From Lactarius indigo (Eukaryota > Basidiomycota > Agaricomycetes > Russulales > Russulaceae), in NCBI GenBank assembly GCA_025766275.1, contig JAFKAC010000005.1:186001-250000 (forward strand): 64,000 nucleotides of DNA, written 5' to 3'. The notes under the pieces were generated by a model. It searched no databases. It saw nothing but the letters and a program-made list of their open reading frames with translations, and was not told where the DNA came from. Positions 25,285 through 38,400 of this stretch are shown piece by piece. Within the stretch, counting starts at the first letter, position 1; every line of letters starts with the position of its first letter. The translations under genes were made by a program, and so were the position numbers.

Positions 25285-25898
25285 ATGAACCACTTCGTAT
25301 TCATCCTACTCCTCGCATTCTATCTTCTCCCGCTCCCAATCCCTGCCCGTCCAACTACACGCATACTAGTCGGACGCCAGGACTTTTCGGCTTGGGTAGA
25401 CAGCGACCTCATCTTCAATATCACCTTTTCCTTGAGTAGGCCGAATATCTTCGATCTCCTACCACGTCCCACTCACCTTTCGTCCAAGCTTTACTAGTCT
25501 ACGCCTGGCTCGCGACAGGGATGACCGTTGCCCAGCTCTTTGGGTGTCTCAACCGTAGGTTGTCCTGACCTTGCCGCGATTCATGCACAAAACCACTTGA
25601 CGCAGGAATTTATTCCGCCTTCGTCGCCCTTTCCCAGCGCCTTTCCAACCTTCGTTTCTCCTCTCTCGTCGAGTGGGCCACAAGCACCAACGCCACTGAC
25701 GCTGGCTCACGCATCACGCATCGCCGCAGAGGTGGCCCCTCTTCCCCAGTCGCGACCGTTTCCCGAGGGCAGGTGCAAAGCGGAGGGCCTGAAAGGTCGG
25801 GGAGTTCTCAAGCTCGTGGTGGTTCCCTAGCAGTCATCCTCGTAGTTTCGGCATTAGTTGTCATTCTGTGTTATTACGATCTCAGCTCCCCTAGTTAA
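25285..25898 (+). CDS. Small signal-peptide membrane protein, unrecognised family, member B
   Basis: Best-preserved member. Exons 25285-25435, 25489-25554 and 25606-25898 join in phase (both introns phase 1) to 169 aa. Signal peptide MNHFVFILLLAFYLLPLPIP, then an Arg/Gln stretch and the family motif DSDLIFNITFSL before intron 1. Exon 2 encodes a membrane segment (LLVYAWLATGMTVAQLFGCL). Exon 3 starts RIYSAFVALSQRLSNLRFSS, continues through a basic Ser/Gly-rich region (HRRRGGPSSPVATVSRG) and ends in a second membrane segment (SLAVILVVSALVVILCYYDL) a few residues before the stop. The exon 3 frame stays open for 97 codons, which supports the splice choices. Predicted topology: cleaved signal plus two membrane spans. 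No homology to a known family was noticed. Confidence 0.75.
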
Positions 25899-28270
25899 AA
25901 TGAAAGTACCGGGTGGTGGTAGCTGCTACGTGACACTCCCTGACAGGGCTAATAGCTAAACGCCGTCAGATGACGGACATAATCTGCTGCGGCCCAAGAA
26001 CAATACGAGCTATATGCAGCAAACGACACGCGTAGTAGGTTATCTGAGTCTGCCCACATGCCCCTTCTGTCACAGCCCAATGCGTCACCCGAGCATGTCC
26101 GTCCGTAAGAACGGCGTGAGAAAGAGAAAAAAGATGCCCACGCAGGCGGACTGTACTGTATGAGCACGCAACCTGGGTGGCGATCCAAGGCGCGGTTGGG
26201 TGATGTGATATTACCCATGTGGATCACAGCGATGCGTGCCGGCATACCTGGACGCCAACTTCCGGAGAATTGGCTGTAGCGACCATCAGAGACACGCTCT
26301 CTTGTTGTAAGTGGAGGAATTAACGCACCAGCAATGCCAATGGTGCCCGGCGGCAAGCCGCGGGTCCGGAGGCCATAGCCGGAACTGGGGCCGAAGTTAG
26401 CCGGATTTGATTATGTAATCGCTTCTCGGACTGCAGCGCTGCAGCTGCGGCCGTAGAACCAGAATGCGATACTTTTCTTGGGTCAGGTTACAGTTTTCAA
26501 ACAGAGAACCGGGGAGGGCTTACCACTTCAGCAGTCATAGTAGTCAAATTCCCACTAATAATATCAACATGACTAGGCTGCTTTGAGGGACTAGTCACGC
26601 CATCCTGGACGTTCATTATAATGACCATCCCATGCTGTGATGCGATCAAGGGACATGACACTGCAGGGTCCGAAGGAACCAGTCTCTGGAAGGAAAGAGA
26701 ATGATGGCAAACAAAGCCCCATGAATGGATTTGTGATATGGCGGGGTTTTTGGAAGGTGGAAAGTCGATGATGGAGCACCAATGGACGAATACGTATCTC
26801 TCTCACGGCGGTGACACGGATCATCGATCAACATTGAATTGGCGAGAACCACCGGCTCGGTCATTCGACCAGGATAAAGCTTTCATGAATCGTACTTACT
26901 GTAAAAAGTAGAGTTTGGGGTTCCGAAAACGCCCCAGAAACCTTCGTGCGACCCTTCCCACATGGCGAGTCAGCATAGTAAATGGGGAAGGATGATACGG
27001 CTTGCTGGGCAGACTCCGCGCATACAGCCACACTATTGGCGGAAGCTCGGCAATTCCAATCATCAAATGCATCAAAAACTCAACTCACATCATTGTTCGA
27101 CGTCAAAATGAAAGTCAGACTCAATTGCCGATCTTGCTAGTGGGTTTGGTGTACTGTAGCGACCACAGGATACCTCAACGTAGAGGTAAAGCACATTGCC
27201 ACAGATCTTAAACTCTGCCACAGGTACCCGTTTGGTTGAAAACCGGATTGCTGCTGTTTGCTCCGCGTGCGTCAGTTCAGCTCCGAGAGGGGAGTTCCGA
27301 CCTTGAGTTCGACTTTTTTTCTGCCACGGGGATGGGCACTAGAGCAGAGATGGTCGTGGTCATAAGCTCAATACTCATTTGGACCACCATCACGGAATCA
27401 CTATTTCCCTGCTTGTAATTTCGGTCAATGAATTTTGACAGCTTTACGCAAGACGAGATGTCATTCAAAGCCAACAATGTGACACCCCTCGACGCAGGTC
27501 TAGCCTTGGTCCTGGCACTCACTTGAAGTCCGACAAGCTTACTTCCCAGGGAAGTCTGTGGTCAGCGCCGGTCGGCTTTTGTACCTCCCCAGCTTGAGTT
27601 GGTTCCAGCACTTGCCCTACCCACCTTTGACCTCGAAGAGGCAGATGACCGATGATACCCACAGTACCGACAATCGCGAGTAACCGGCCTCTCATAAACA
27701 CAGCAACCGCCTGCACTCTGACTAACCCTCTGCCATTGGACTCTGAGCTGTTGGACAGCAATGTGAGACAGGAACTCTTCCACGACCTGGCTATTGTTAG
27801 AACAGTGATCTCTGAACCCACTTTGTTGACCGGAGACTCGCTTCTTCAGTGGCGAAGAGCTCCCTCTTCAAAATACATCACCGATTTACCCCCGGACAGG
27901 GTCCTAGGACGATGGCATTGATAAAGGGGGGACGGTCGTCGCACTTTATGACAATAACGTATGGCACGAAGAGTGAGTTGTCTGCATTAACACCCTCGCT
28001 TTTCCGCTTTCCCCCTTCCCTTCCTGCCCTCCAACAAATGTCGATCGCGATACTTTTACTGTCCTGATCCGTTCACCCCTTTCTATTTCTTCCTCGCGCT
28101 TCCCCTTCATTCCTTTGGACGATCGATCAAACAGACTAACGTGTTATCTGGCTCGCCCTCCCGTTCGAACCAGTTTGCACAGCCCACGTATTTCCCCCGC
28201 ATCCCGACTTAAATTAATGGGATTCCTCTAAGTCTAGGGTTTCATATGTATATATTATTCGTCCTGTCCA
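25899..28270. other. Spacer without a recognised gene
   Basis: Between members B and C. A 135-codon minus-strand frame (25949-26356) and smaller ones lack domains, paralogs and plausible introns. Confidence 0.5.
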
Positions 28271-28277
28271 TATAAAA
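28271..28277 (+). promoter_or_regulatory. TATA box of family member C
   Basis: TATAAAA, 69 bp before the ATG at 28340. Confidence 0.6.
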
Positions 28278-28339
28278 CTGCTCGTTCTTCCTGCGTTTAA
28301 AGCACCAGTCATCTTTTATACCACAACGACTACTAGTAA

Positions 28340-28931
28340 ATGCCGTCCACACCTCTCCGCAGTATGACATTGGCATATCTACTCCTCATCGTCACTCTCG
28401 TCCCGCTCTCCACCTCAGCACGTCCAGTCGACCCACTTGTGCTAACTGCACGCCAGAATTCTTCCATTTCCATGGGACGCGATGTCATCTTTGACATTGC
28501 CTTTGTCATAGGTGTGCCCAACATCTTCTGACCTCTACCACAACCTGCTCAACCATCTAAGCGTTGTTCTTCGCGTGTCTTGGCAGCCTTGCCTGGCTTT
28601 CAAGTGGTAGGATAGCTGGCGGCGATCCCGCTGAGTGTTCCAATGGTAGGTTTTCTTTGTCTTTGCTGCGAAACCATGCCTGAGGACATCCGATGCAGGA
28701 CTTTTTTCCGTCCCTATCGCCTGTTTTCGGCAACTTTCCGTCTTTTGTCGTTCTGCCTCTATTTTTAACGCCAACAACGCCAACGCAGCATTCATACCTC
28801 GAAGAGGTGGCGCGTCGTATCCAGTTGCGACTGTCGCTTGGGGCCTGCAAGGCTGGGGGCCAAGAGTCGGGGTTGTTTGCGGCGGTGGTGATCATCCTGA
28901 CGGCATTCCTCCCGTCTATTCGGCCCTCTGA
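28340..28931 (+). CDS. Small signal-peptide membrane protein, unrecognised family, member C (3' frameshift)
   Basis: Exons 28340-28511, 28562-28645 and 28699-28931 join in phase with the same two phase-1 introns as A, B and D. Signal peptide (SMTLAYLLLIVTLVPLSTSA), then ARPVDPLVLTARQ and the motif GRDVIFDIAFVI. Exon 2 gives the membrane segment ALFFACLGSLAWLSSG. Exon 3 aligns with member B through RRGGASYPVATV and then loses similarity. The counterpart of B's C-terminal membrane segment (LFAAVVIILTAFLPSIRPSD) is present in the +1 frame, ending at 28935. A single extra base, probably in a G run at 28840-28843 or 28855-28859, explains this. As read, the protein is 162 aa and lacks the second membrane segment. 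Confidence 0.65.
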
Positions 28932-31271
28932 TTGATGTCGTTGTCCCGTTTCCGCTCATTGAATTAATCATCCCCGTATAATCACTATCCTCGGATTAGT
29001 GAGGCAAAATGAAAACGACAGAAAGTGTCCGATAGCCGGCGGGCCAAGAGGGCAGTGCAATAAAATATATGTGATGCCGTCTAGAAATGATGCCCGTTGC
29101 CTGCACCAACAATGCGTGTGTCAGGCAGAGCGTGGATGAGGCTGTGCAGCCCTCCAAGTTCCCCAGCCCTACGCGCCACCAGAGGGTGTCCGTACAGCCA
29201 TCTGGGTGATCCATCATCGAATGTCGGAGGTGGGGATGAAAGGTCTATATTGTCCATGACACGGAGGGTCCTGGCGGTGCGTTCAAGCTCCGGCAGTGCA
29301 GCGTTCCAGTGTAGCACCGGACGCGAAATTCCGAAATATCGCGTAGTAACAGTCACAACAAATAGGTAGAGGGATGTCATCATATTTCTCACTCAATGAG
29401 ACGGGACACTCGACGCTAGTGGCCAGGTGACCGAGAAAAAATGTGAGACGTTGCCGCGATTGGAAAGCTGATTGATTACACGTGACTTTGTATCACAATG
29501 ACGTCATCGCTTCAGTTTTACACTAGTAAGCTCGTCGAAGTCTACCACATTGGGACCGTACTGCCCTTGCCATAGCCCTTGTTTCTTCGTCTCCTGCCGA
29601 GGTCATCAAAATTGCTTTATAAATTCACAAAGCCCTTCAAGCTTCAAGTTTCAAGCACTCCGCAAGACACCCGTTTTGCAAATTCTGCGACAATGAGATC
29701 CTGGAGAGCAATGGGTAAAGGTAATAGTAGAGACATCCAATAGTAAGGATTCACCAAATCGTACTAAGGGAGGCCGTTGCAGATGAAATGAACCGGTAAG
29801 TAGCATTTGCCATGGAGACGGCCGAGTTAGTTTCATAGTGGGTGGATCAAAGTGTGGATACCCGATCGAGTGTCTCAGGTTGAGATCGAAGAGGTGTCGA
29901 CCCTTGGGTTTTTGACTGGCAAAACAAGACTTGTTGACTCCGGGTGCAAGAGGAACTCCGGAATCGTTTCGGACAGGTGATCCGCAGCTGGGGTCTGGGG
30001 TAAACTCAAACTTCTCTTCGCTTTTGAACAAGCCTCCGAGACATTTAAAGTACAGGTATGGGTATGACGATCCGATCATCTGTCGGCTAGAGCCTCGAGG
30101 ATTACTCGCTGACAAGCCGTCGCCCCACTAGAGAACTGCGGAACCAAAAAAAACTTGGACCCCGCAAAGAAGCATGTGGGGACGGATGAAAGGATGAACA
30201 GCACATACTATCTCAATGGGCCCGAGCTCGGCATTGTTCGAGATCTAGATTCAGGCGGTGTTCTAAGCTAAGTCATGGCTGTTAAGGAGAAAGAGTTCAT
30301 ACTGATAACTCGCCATGTACTCTTGACAACAACCACACAACCGTTTCATCACGTACATGTTCAGCGAGTAAAACACACCTCATCCCATACAAAACTAGCA
30401 TTATGCCAACTCCGCTTTCGTTTCATCTGCCTGAAGCATACCTGTGTCTTGACCTGTGTAGCAACGCACCCGTCAGGACTGAGGTTGAGGCCTTGAGATT
30501 TCATCCTTACCCGTACGACGTTCCGTAAAAGAGGCAATATGGCAACACCCAATGACAGCACCCTCATTGGCTCCCCCGGCACCGGTTAGGTTGAAATTCG
30601 GGACCAAGTCCCAAATGTAGCTCGTACGTTGAAACGCGGTGCGTTGAACAGAAAAAAAAAACCCCCCATCTTCGGCGTTACAGTGAGGGTCTACGGTTGT
30701 AACAAGGTGGGTTGCGCCTGTTGGCGATTGGCCGGCTTCTTGTTGACGGGCCCGGAATGGCGGTGCCAGAGTGGGCTTGTCAATCAGGGTGAGTCGTTCA
30801 ATACTGCGTACGTCACTTTTGCATATTCAGGACTAAGTCGTATAGGATTTGTGCATTTGCCGTTGCGGAAGTACAGGATCGTCATGATGGTACTGTACAT
30901 GCCAGCGATGAATGATTGCCGCTTCAATTGTCTTAAGCTGAATCGGGTGATATCGGAAGGCTCGTTTAGGCAAGCGTTTAGGTGCCGACGACCTCTCGCA
31001 AACCTCTCGTCACACACTGTTAACCTTCCCCCCGCTTATTCTCGCATCATGGTGCCAGTCACAGCTCGGGGTGATGTGCTTTTTTTATGAAATAAAAAAA
31101 AAACGCTAGCAAGCGCTAACAGCATTGCGAGTGGTCAGATCATCCGAGGCAGCACAGCCGCAAGCGACTGAAGCGACTGATTCTCCCAGATAGGAATGGG
31201 AGCTTTCTAATGTGGCATCCCAAAAAGGCACCCGATATGTCTTCACAGCAAACCCTTGGGTGACCTCCACC
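28932..31271. other. Spacer without a supported gene
   Basis: Between members C and D. Two minus-strand frames (29081-29392 and 29651-30115) are protein-like in places but have no recognised domain, paralog or conserved splice pattern. Confidence 0.45.
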
Positions 31272-31279
31272 TATAAGTA
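31272..31279 (+). promoter_or_regulatory. TATA-like box of family member D
   Basis: TATAAGTA, 95 bp before the ATG at 31367. Confidence 0.5.
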
Positions 31280-31366
31280 TCCCGATAAGGTCGACACCCC
31301 GATCCCTCACTTCTACTGACGTTCTCGTGCCAACTTTTTTTCCCTTTCAATCCTCCTTCGATCTCG

Positions 31367-31913
31367 ATGGAATACCTTTCTACCTTGGTTTTGTCTCTTT
31401 TCTTCATGTGCCAAGCTGTTAATGCGACGGCCCTTCCTATCCCCCCTTCGTTTGAGCGTGCTCTCCATTTGGAGGTACCGAGCGTCTTCGTCCTCGAAAT
31501 GGGCTTCTATTCCATTTTCACGACGGGTAAGAGACGCTTGATTCCATATATCCCCCACGTACAGTATCCCTAATGTCCTTTCCGTCCGGCAGCTCTCTTG
31601 TTCTCCTTCCTTGGACTGTACATGATGAAGTTGATGGGTGGGACGAGGGCGCCGGCTTTCATAACAAGGCTACCTCGTACGTCCAAACATCCGTCTCTTC
31701 TCCATACCCTCCCTCACTGCCATATCTTGCCCTCCAGGTGGTGCCACACTACGCCAGACCATTAATCGTCTCCCTTCCCTATTACTGGCTCTCGACAGCC
31801 GAGGCACTCAGCGCCGCGTCCCTGTTCGCCGGGGTAGGCTATCCGCACCGATGGCAACGGTACCTCGCCGTTGGGCTCCGCGATCGACTCGCCATTCCCT
31901 TCTTCCGTTGTGA
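31367..31913 (+). CDS. Small signal-peptide membrane protein, unrecognised family, member D
   Basis: Exons 31367-31526, 31593-31676 and 31738-31913 join in phase, again with two phase-1 introns, to 139 aa. Signal peptide MEYLSTLVLSLFFMCQAVNA, then a short linker and the diverged family motif SVFVLEMGFYSIFTT before intron 1. Exon 2 holds the membrane segment ALLFSFLGLYMMKLMGG. Exon 3 begins RGATLRQTINRLPSLLLALD, matching the helix at the start of exon 3 in A, B and E, and ends in a strongly basic tail without a second membrane segment. The other two frames of exon 3 do not give the expected tail either. Divergent member; function unknown. Confidence 0.6.
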
Positions 31914-34024
31914 TGAACGCGACCTGCAGCCTGTGGTCGCGTGACACGTGACGCGTGACGCATGACTCGTCCTCGGAAATCCACGAGAGTCCTTCACTTG
32001 GTCCTTCACACATCCTTTGCTATCTTATTCTCTTCAAGTTATGTCCCCGGTGACACGACATTATACGCAGCGCGCCCTTCTTTAATTATCTTTTTCCTTC
32101 GCTTTTTTTTTTCCCTCGGCGGTTACCTGCGGGCAACGTTCTTCGTCGCCACGGTTGACGTCGAGGATTACACGGACATGTCGGAGAAAGAGTTCGTGCT
32201 CGTTGTCAAAGCATTACGTTTTGTTGCATTCGGGCCCTCCATCGCCGTATATGTACAGTACTATTTACGCCCACACTTACGATGTTACGACCATTACGAA
32301 AGCACTTTAGAGTAGCGCCGCCACTCGCTTGTGCAATACAATTGTGGCCTTAATATCGCTTGACTGTGGTCGGCTTAGCTCAGGGAATCACAGTAATGAA
32401 GCCTACCAATTTAGTGGGCACTTGTACGAGATGGCCTAGGGAGGCAGTTCAGTAGGCACGGCAGTACAACATATGTCCATGGATCGCACCCCGGACCTCG
32501 TCAGCCTGGGACCTCGGGAATCCTTGGGAACTTGTTAAAAACGTGTTCTGACCGTGCTTCCTCAGTTGCCGGTGGCGGGACAGGGTCAGGGAAACGAGGA
32601 CACAACTAGTACTGTACTGTAGTGGGTAGGATTGCACAGTCCCGCAGCCAAGCCCGCAGTAGCGCAGTAAACCAGTATCACAATGATAAGACATTAAGTC
32701 GGATCACCTCAACTTGGTCAGATGAAGCAACTCGAATGGGACCTTTACTGCAAGTAGCAGCATTGAATCATCGGAGCTTATACAGAGTGTGATGGGGATG
32801 ACACGATGACGCATCTTCTGTAGTGTACCGCGCACTCGGGCCTCCTTCTCCTCCCGAGTCGGATCTCACCCAAATGAAATTATAGCTAGATTCCCCTTTT
32901 CGTCTCACAGCAATTGTATGTTGTGATGGAGGGCCTATTCTTTAGTCACCCTTTCTTTGGGAGACCCTTTGCGCCTTCCGGCTCGCAGTAGCCGGAGCAG
33001 CCGTTCCGAACCGGGACGGCGAGCGAGCAAGTGCCGCGTGCGCCTCCGATTCGCCCGATTCGTTCGCTGTTGCCGCGCGTCGCGCGTCGCGCATCCACGC
33101 AGGTCATACTAATGCAACTTATGGTTGAGTCGGTGGCGCCCAATGGGCAGCTTGATGGGCAGGGGTACTTGCGTGCGCGAGGGTGTCGCGTGTATCACGT
33201 CAGGTTGACGGAAGGGCCTCGTGCAAGCAACGTGCACAATGACGTAATGAATGACTAAACAACAAAAAAAAGTACAAGGGCAATAATGGACCAGAAGGAG
33301 TCCAACAGCAGAGCCACAGAGCCACAGATCGAATTTGCGCAGCCTTGCTCGGTGTGTGGCAGTCGGTTGGATTGTAGTTACACGTGCCAAGCTGGGCACA
33401 CACGTTCTCTATAGAAAATGTGGCACGTCTATGACCTGTATTATGGCCGGTAGAGTGCAGTGCACCAAAAGTTACTGTATATGGTCCGCTGGCATCGAGT
33501 GCAAAGCAAGGTGCAAACACCTTTGCCCCGAACACCCGACTCGGAACTCGGAGGAGAACAGCTATGATCATTAATCAAATAAATCCCCCTCCCTGGATCT
33601 TGGGACGGCACCAACATTTACAATTCCTTAAAGGTTCCTTGCCTCTGGTAAGAAAAGAACCTGTGCCACTGATGTGGCGTTCACCATACTTCCAGAGAGG
33701 TCGCAGCAGAGGACTGACTAACGGAGCGAGCTATTTCTTGCGATGTGATGCATGTGTTGCATTTGACATATACAATACGTAGTGTTCCTAGTACTTGCCT
33801 CGTGTACTTGACAAGCCCCGAACTACCGCCTCTAAGAACTCTCTGCCGAACTCTTAACCCCCCTCAGACAAGTATACAAGAAGTGGTGAGAAATTTGCAA
33901 ACGGAAGGGGGGAAAAGGGAGAAAGAGCTGAAACTGCGACGAACCACGGATTAGGGATATCAGCACCACATATGCGACAAACGACAACTGTACATCTATG
34001 CAAACAAACGTCGGATCTTCACGA
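31914..34024. other. Spacer without a recognised gene
   Basis: Between member D (plus) and thioredoxin reductase (minus), so it holds both 3' ends. Only small unsupported frames are present; 33070-33090 repeats CGCGCGTCGCG-like words. Confidence 0.5.
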
Positions 34025-35441
34025 TTACTCTTCGCCGAGCTCCTCTTCCTCCGCGATCAACTTTTCAACTTCCAGGGCGGCCATACAACCACTCCCCGCG
34101 CTCGTGATGGCTTGTCGATACCGTTTGTCTTGAACGTCGCCTGCGGCGAATACACCCCGTACCGACGTTTGTGTTGTTCCTGGAACTGTAATGATATATC
34201 CGTCTGCGTCTGTCTGCAATTGATCACGGACGAGTGCCGTCGCTGGTTCATGGCCTGCAACAGGTTAGATGAGCACATCTACGAAGGTTCGGGAGGCGTA
34301 CCGATGGCATAAAACAACCCGTTGACAGAAAGGTCCGATTCCTGCCCCGTGAGAGTATTCTTGATGCGTAGGTTATTCAAGAGGTCACCGTCTCCCTGAC
34401 ACTCGACTGCGACGGTATTCCATAGAACCGTCTTTGGAAATGTCAGCACCCGCGGGAAGGAACATTGGCCCTGCTGATACGTACTATTTTTGGGTTGGCT
34501 AAGAGCCTTTTAGCCATAATCTTAGAAGCACGCAGTTCTCCGCGACGGACAAGCACGTAGACACGTGAGCCATACTTCGTGAGGTCTGCGAAGACATGTG
34601 AACACGCTCAGCCGGTCCAACAATAACACGCAGACTCACACGTTGCTTCCTCCGCCGCAGAGTCTCCGCCACCAATGACCGCCAATGGCTTATTACGGAA
34701 GATAGGAACCGCTCCGTCGCACACGGCACATGCACTTATACCACTCTGCCAGTACGTCTGCTCGCCCTTGAGGCCGAGACGCTTTGCGCTTGCGCCAGTA
34801 GCAATGATAATTGTATCGGCAGTCTCGGGCTCCCCATTCTCTTGATATTCGCGCCAGTATCGGAAAGGCCGGCGAGAGAGATCGATTTTTGACACCGTTT
34901 CGGTAATGATTCGCGTGCCAAAGCGCAGAGACTGGGCGCGGAATTTGTCCATAAGTTCTGGGCCAAGCACGCCACTGGGGAACCCGGGAAAATTTTCGAC
35001 GTCCGTTGTCGTCGTCAATTGGCCGCCTGCAGCGAAGCCATTTGCCATAAACCCTTCAAACAGAACGGGGTTCAAATTCGCCCGCGCGAGGTAAATTGCT
35101 GCCGTATGACCCGCGGGCCCGGAGCCAATGATGACCTGGGATGAATGAAGACGTCAGCGGCTGAACTGGGCGCAAAGATCATCACGGATCAGGTTCTGCG
35201 TATCACGTCGCAGTGTGCCTACTGCATGTTCCTCGACAGTGAGCATCCCACTCAAATGCCGTCCCGATGTCCCTGACATCCGCAAGTATGTCATGTTGAC
35301 GCACTCGAGGGAGACGCACTGGTGGAGAGAAAACGAGAACAGAGTAACACCCACCACTTTTGAGTGCATCTTTGGGCTCTGACTACCTTTGATGTTTGCG
35401 CCACCAGTGCTATTGATTCCATTTGAGGTGAGGGGAGCCAT
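34025..35441 (-). CDS. trr1: Thioredoxin reductase (NADPH, FAD)
   Basis: Low-molecular-weight thioredoxin reductase: passes electrons from NADPH via FAD to thioredoxin. Five exons fit in phase: 35441-35355, 35135-34640, 34585-34485, 34431-34302, 34254-34025, giving 347 aa. FAD-binding GSGPAG at residues 33-38, [16 protein letters not shown] at about 66-81, redox-active CAVC at 165-168, the NADPH loop GGGDSA at 184-189, and the C-terminal FAD motif [20 protein letters not shown]. The chain ends in an acidic tail ([11 protein letters not shown]). Intron 1 is long for this window (219 bp); the other three are 54, 53 and 47 bp. The N-terminal 25 residues precede a second Met ([14 protein letters not shown]) that could also start a functional enzyme. 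Single-copy housekeeping gene; its orientation is opposite to the flanking clusters. Confidence 0.97.
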
Positions 35442-38400
35442 ATCCTTCGAGATAGTAGAAGAAGAGCGTGAGTTGAGGGCTACCGGGACGATAAGAGAGA
35501 CTGCACGCGCAGAATCTCTTAAAAGAGAATTGACACGATTGAACAGATTCGGAAGAGGAGTGACGGGAGAGAAGAAGGGTAATATAACAAACGATGACCA
35601 CCGGTCGGGTCGTCATTCGAGGACTTTACGCTCATGCCATAATCACCGCACGTGATCGATGCGTGATCCTCTTCGATTGGTTCTTTGTCTTCTTCCCTCC
35701 CTCTCCTGCACGTGTTTCTCCTTTTGGTCCATACGCCGTCATTTTATTGAGTGCTGCCACGGCGCAGAGCGAATCACTGACTAACCTGAAATCAGATATC
35801 GTTAGTGTTGTTATTCATCCAGGTCATGCGACGCTGTTACGTCGCTCACTGGATAGATGTCGTGCTTCTGCTCTCAGGTATGTTCCAATTATATCCCGGC
35901 CTGTCAAGCATGCTCTGGCCAATCAGAATAGAGAATCTTCCTCTCTCCCTATGGCTACCATTGTACTGTTACTCACGGTGGCATTCGCCGCGGCTGGACC
36001 CGCGGAAACTCCACCTTCGCGCGACACGGAATTGAGATAAGCGGCTCTCATGTTCAACTAGCTACAGTATGTTCGGACAACTGATGGTGCGGCATGTCAG
36101 GAACAATTTGTGAGTGGCGTCACCATCACACTCGAGCGCGACGTAATAATCTACCCTCGCAGTTGTTGACGGGGAAACCTCCACGCTAGAGTCCCGGCGT
36201 CACGGGGGTCTTTGGCCTTTCCCTTTCTAAGAGCACATCTCTCATGGCATTGGGTTCGAATAGGGGCATCCTGTGAAGCGACAGGAGTTTGTTAGCTTTT
36301 ATTCGGGGTTATTGTAGACCAAGACCGGCCGGCCATAGTAGCCCAGTGTAGCACAAGGCAGCGGAAGCAACACCATGGATCAAGATGTGAATCGGAGATT
36401 ATCGTAGCCCATCCGAGTATTTCACTTTCCTAGTGTGTATCTCCAATCAGACTGCCGATAACGTGAACAGGCTTCCAGAACACATTGTAACTTACATGAG
36501 AAATACGTCACCTCTTCACTAAAGATAGACAGGTCACTAATGCCTCGTAGTTGGTGGGGAAAAGATGCCGGCGTGAAGATTAATGGAGCTAACAACGTTT
36601 TGCAATAGTGAGATATGGTCTTCAAAGGTTTCGTAAGTCTGAAACGAATGCCTTTGGCCGGCGATATCCAATCCGATTCGGCGTACTGGGTATTGGTCTG
36701 CATTGTTCGGGCGTAGGTGACACGTCGAGGGGGCGCACGCCGTACCGTCCGCTACAGACTACTATAAACGCTATAAAAAGCGCATGGCGGAGATGTCGAT
36801 GACCCACAAAAGGTGTTTGGCGTAAAGCTACGACGTGGGCGTAGCTGAAATAGTCCCGCGGATAAACCCACTGTCACATAGGGACGAACGTAAATGTACC
36901 TCAATGTAATCCCTGTCCCGAGGTTCCACTATACCTTTCCTTACATGAGGGAAGAGCGGCGTTGCTAACATGCTTAGCGGGTTCATCCAGTCCCAGAAGG
37001 ACGAGGCCTGAAGGCAGAAATGTCACCCACTAATGGACACATTGACGCCAGTGATAATCTCGCGCGGCCTATTGGGGTATGATTGAGCCTTTTGTTTTAT
37101 CTCTTGGACCTCATTGCCAATGAACGATTTTGTCAGCGCAGAAGCCAAGCCGGCGGACTTTGTAAAGGAACACACGAGGAGCACGTCTCATGTCGTGATC
37201 AATACAATACGTGATCGATAAGACCCCAACATGACGCGAGCTCCACCTTGAAATTTGACCCAAATTTCCCGTTACCCGGTGTCCTACCTGCGAAAAACTT
37301 TCTGGCTTTGTCGCTCTTGTCAACTTCTGAAGGAAATGAGGTCAATCTCCCCCCACCAACGCCTCATCGCTCTACCAAAAAAAGTCAGGACTGTCGGGGC
37401 CATTACTGAACCTATTTGTCACAGCTTGAAGAAGGCACGAACTTTTGAAGATACGAGGAAACGGCGACCCACTAAGCACCAACGACATCTTATAACCCAC
37501 TGCACGACAGCGTGGGCCTCGTGCCGAACGCAATATAAATATATGCCCAATCAAGGCAATACACCCAATATCCAAGTTAGGTACTTACAGATCTATCCTC
37601 CACGTCGTATGCGAACCTGTTCATAGGGTTTGATATTACTCGATCTAGCGGCTAGACGTCTATCTTACATGGGTCGAGACTTGCCCGCCCTATTGCCGAC
37701 CCAGTCCGGTTGACACGGGATTATCTGGACCGCCTTGAGGTCTCCATTTACCTGGTGACTGGTGGCCAGGCTGTTTCTCTTCACGTCTAGGTCTAGATGG
37801 CCTGTTCTTGGGGCTTTTAAACACTACCCATTTGGTGTCATTGAACTTCAAGTTTAACTATCTTTGGTCCCACCGGGGTCGTCTCGCTGCGCACACTGCC
37901 CATCAGATCGAGGCTAGAAGGCTCACTGTACTTGATCTCCCACCCTCTTGATCAATGACCGGCTATCTCTTCGGAATACCTTGGGGTTTCGCTTCTAATA
38001 ATATTGCCTAACAATAATACCTCCCTGTCTCGGCCGTTCGTGCTATCCTCACCACGAAGTGCATATAGGTGTCGCGATTGCTCAAAGTGGGTCATCTCCA
38101 GGTCGTTGTTCGCGATGAATGGACTTCTGAGGCTTTCCTTCCTCCCCCTTCTTCCTGCTGGCATGTGACCCCTTTTATCAACGTGTTCATCCAGGGACCC
38201 AATCAAGAATCAGCCCCCCGTGATGGTCCAGACCACGGCTCTAAGAAACCCTGAGCTGTTTCTGCTGTGCCTCCTCTCCTGTTCGAAAATCAAACCAGTT
38301 AATTGACCAATGGCTACTGATTTGGCCCCAAAGTGTTGTTACAATCGCTCCGATCCCACAATGGTCTCATCCCTTATTCTTACACGCCCGAGAAACGGAT

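Noticed and set aside
25949..26356. 135-codon minus-strand frame
   Set aside because: Lies between two plus-strand genes, without recognised domain or regulatory context.
29081..29392. 103-codon minus-strand frame with a hydrophobic start
   Set aside because: Only weakly protein-like and with no homolog inside the window; not enough to call a gene.
29651..30115. 154-codon open frame on the minus strand
   Set aside because: No ATG-context support, domain, paralog or splice pattern; composition does not stand out from the spacer.
34025..35441. Two separate genes in the thioredoxin reductase region
   Set aside because: The separate open frames are exons of one gene; five exons join in phase to a complete 347-residue enzyme.
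36246..36256. GGTTCGAAT, a B-box-like motif hinting at a tRNA
   Set aside because: No A box or cloverleaf could be drawn around it.
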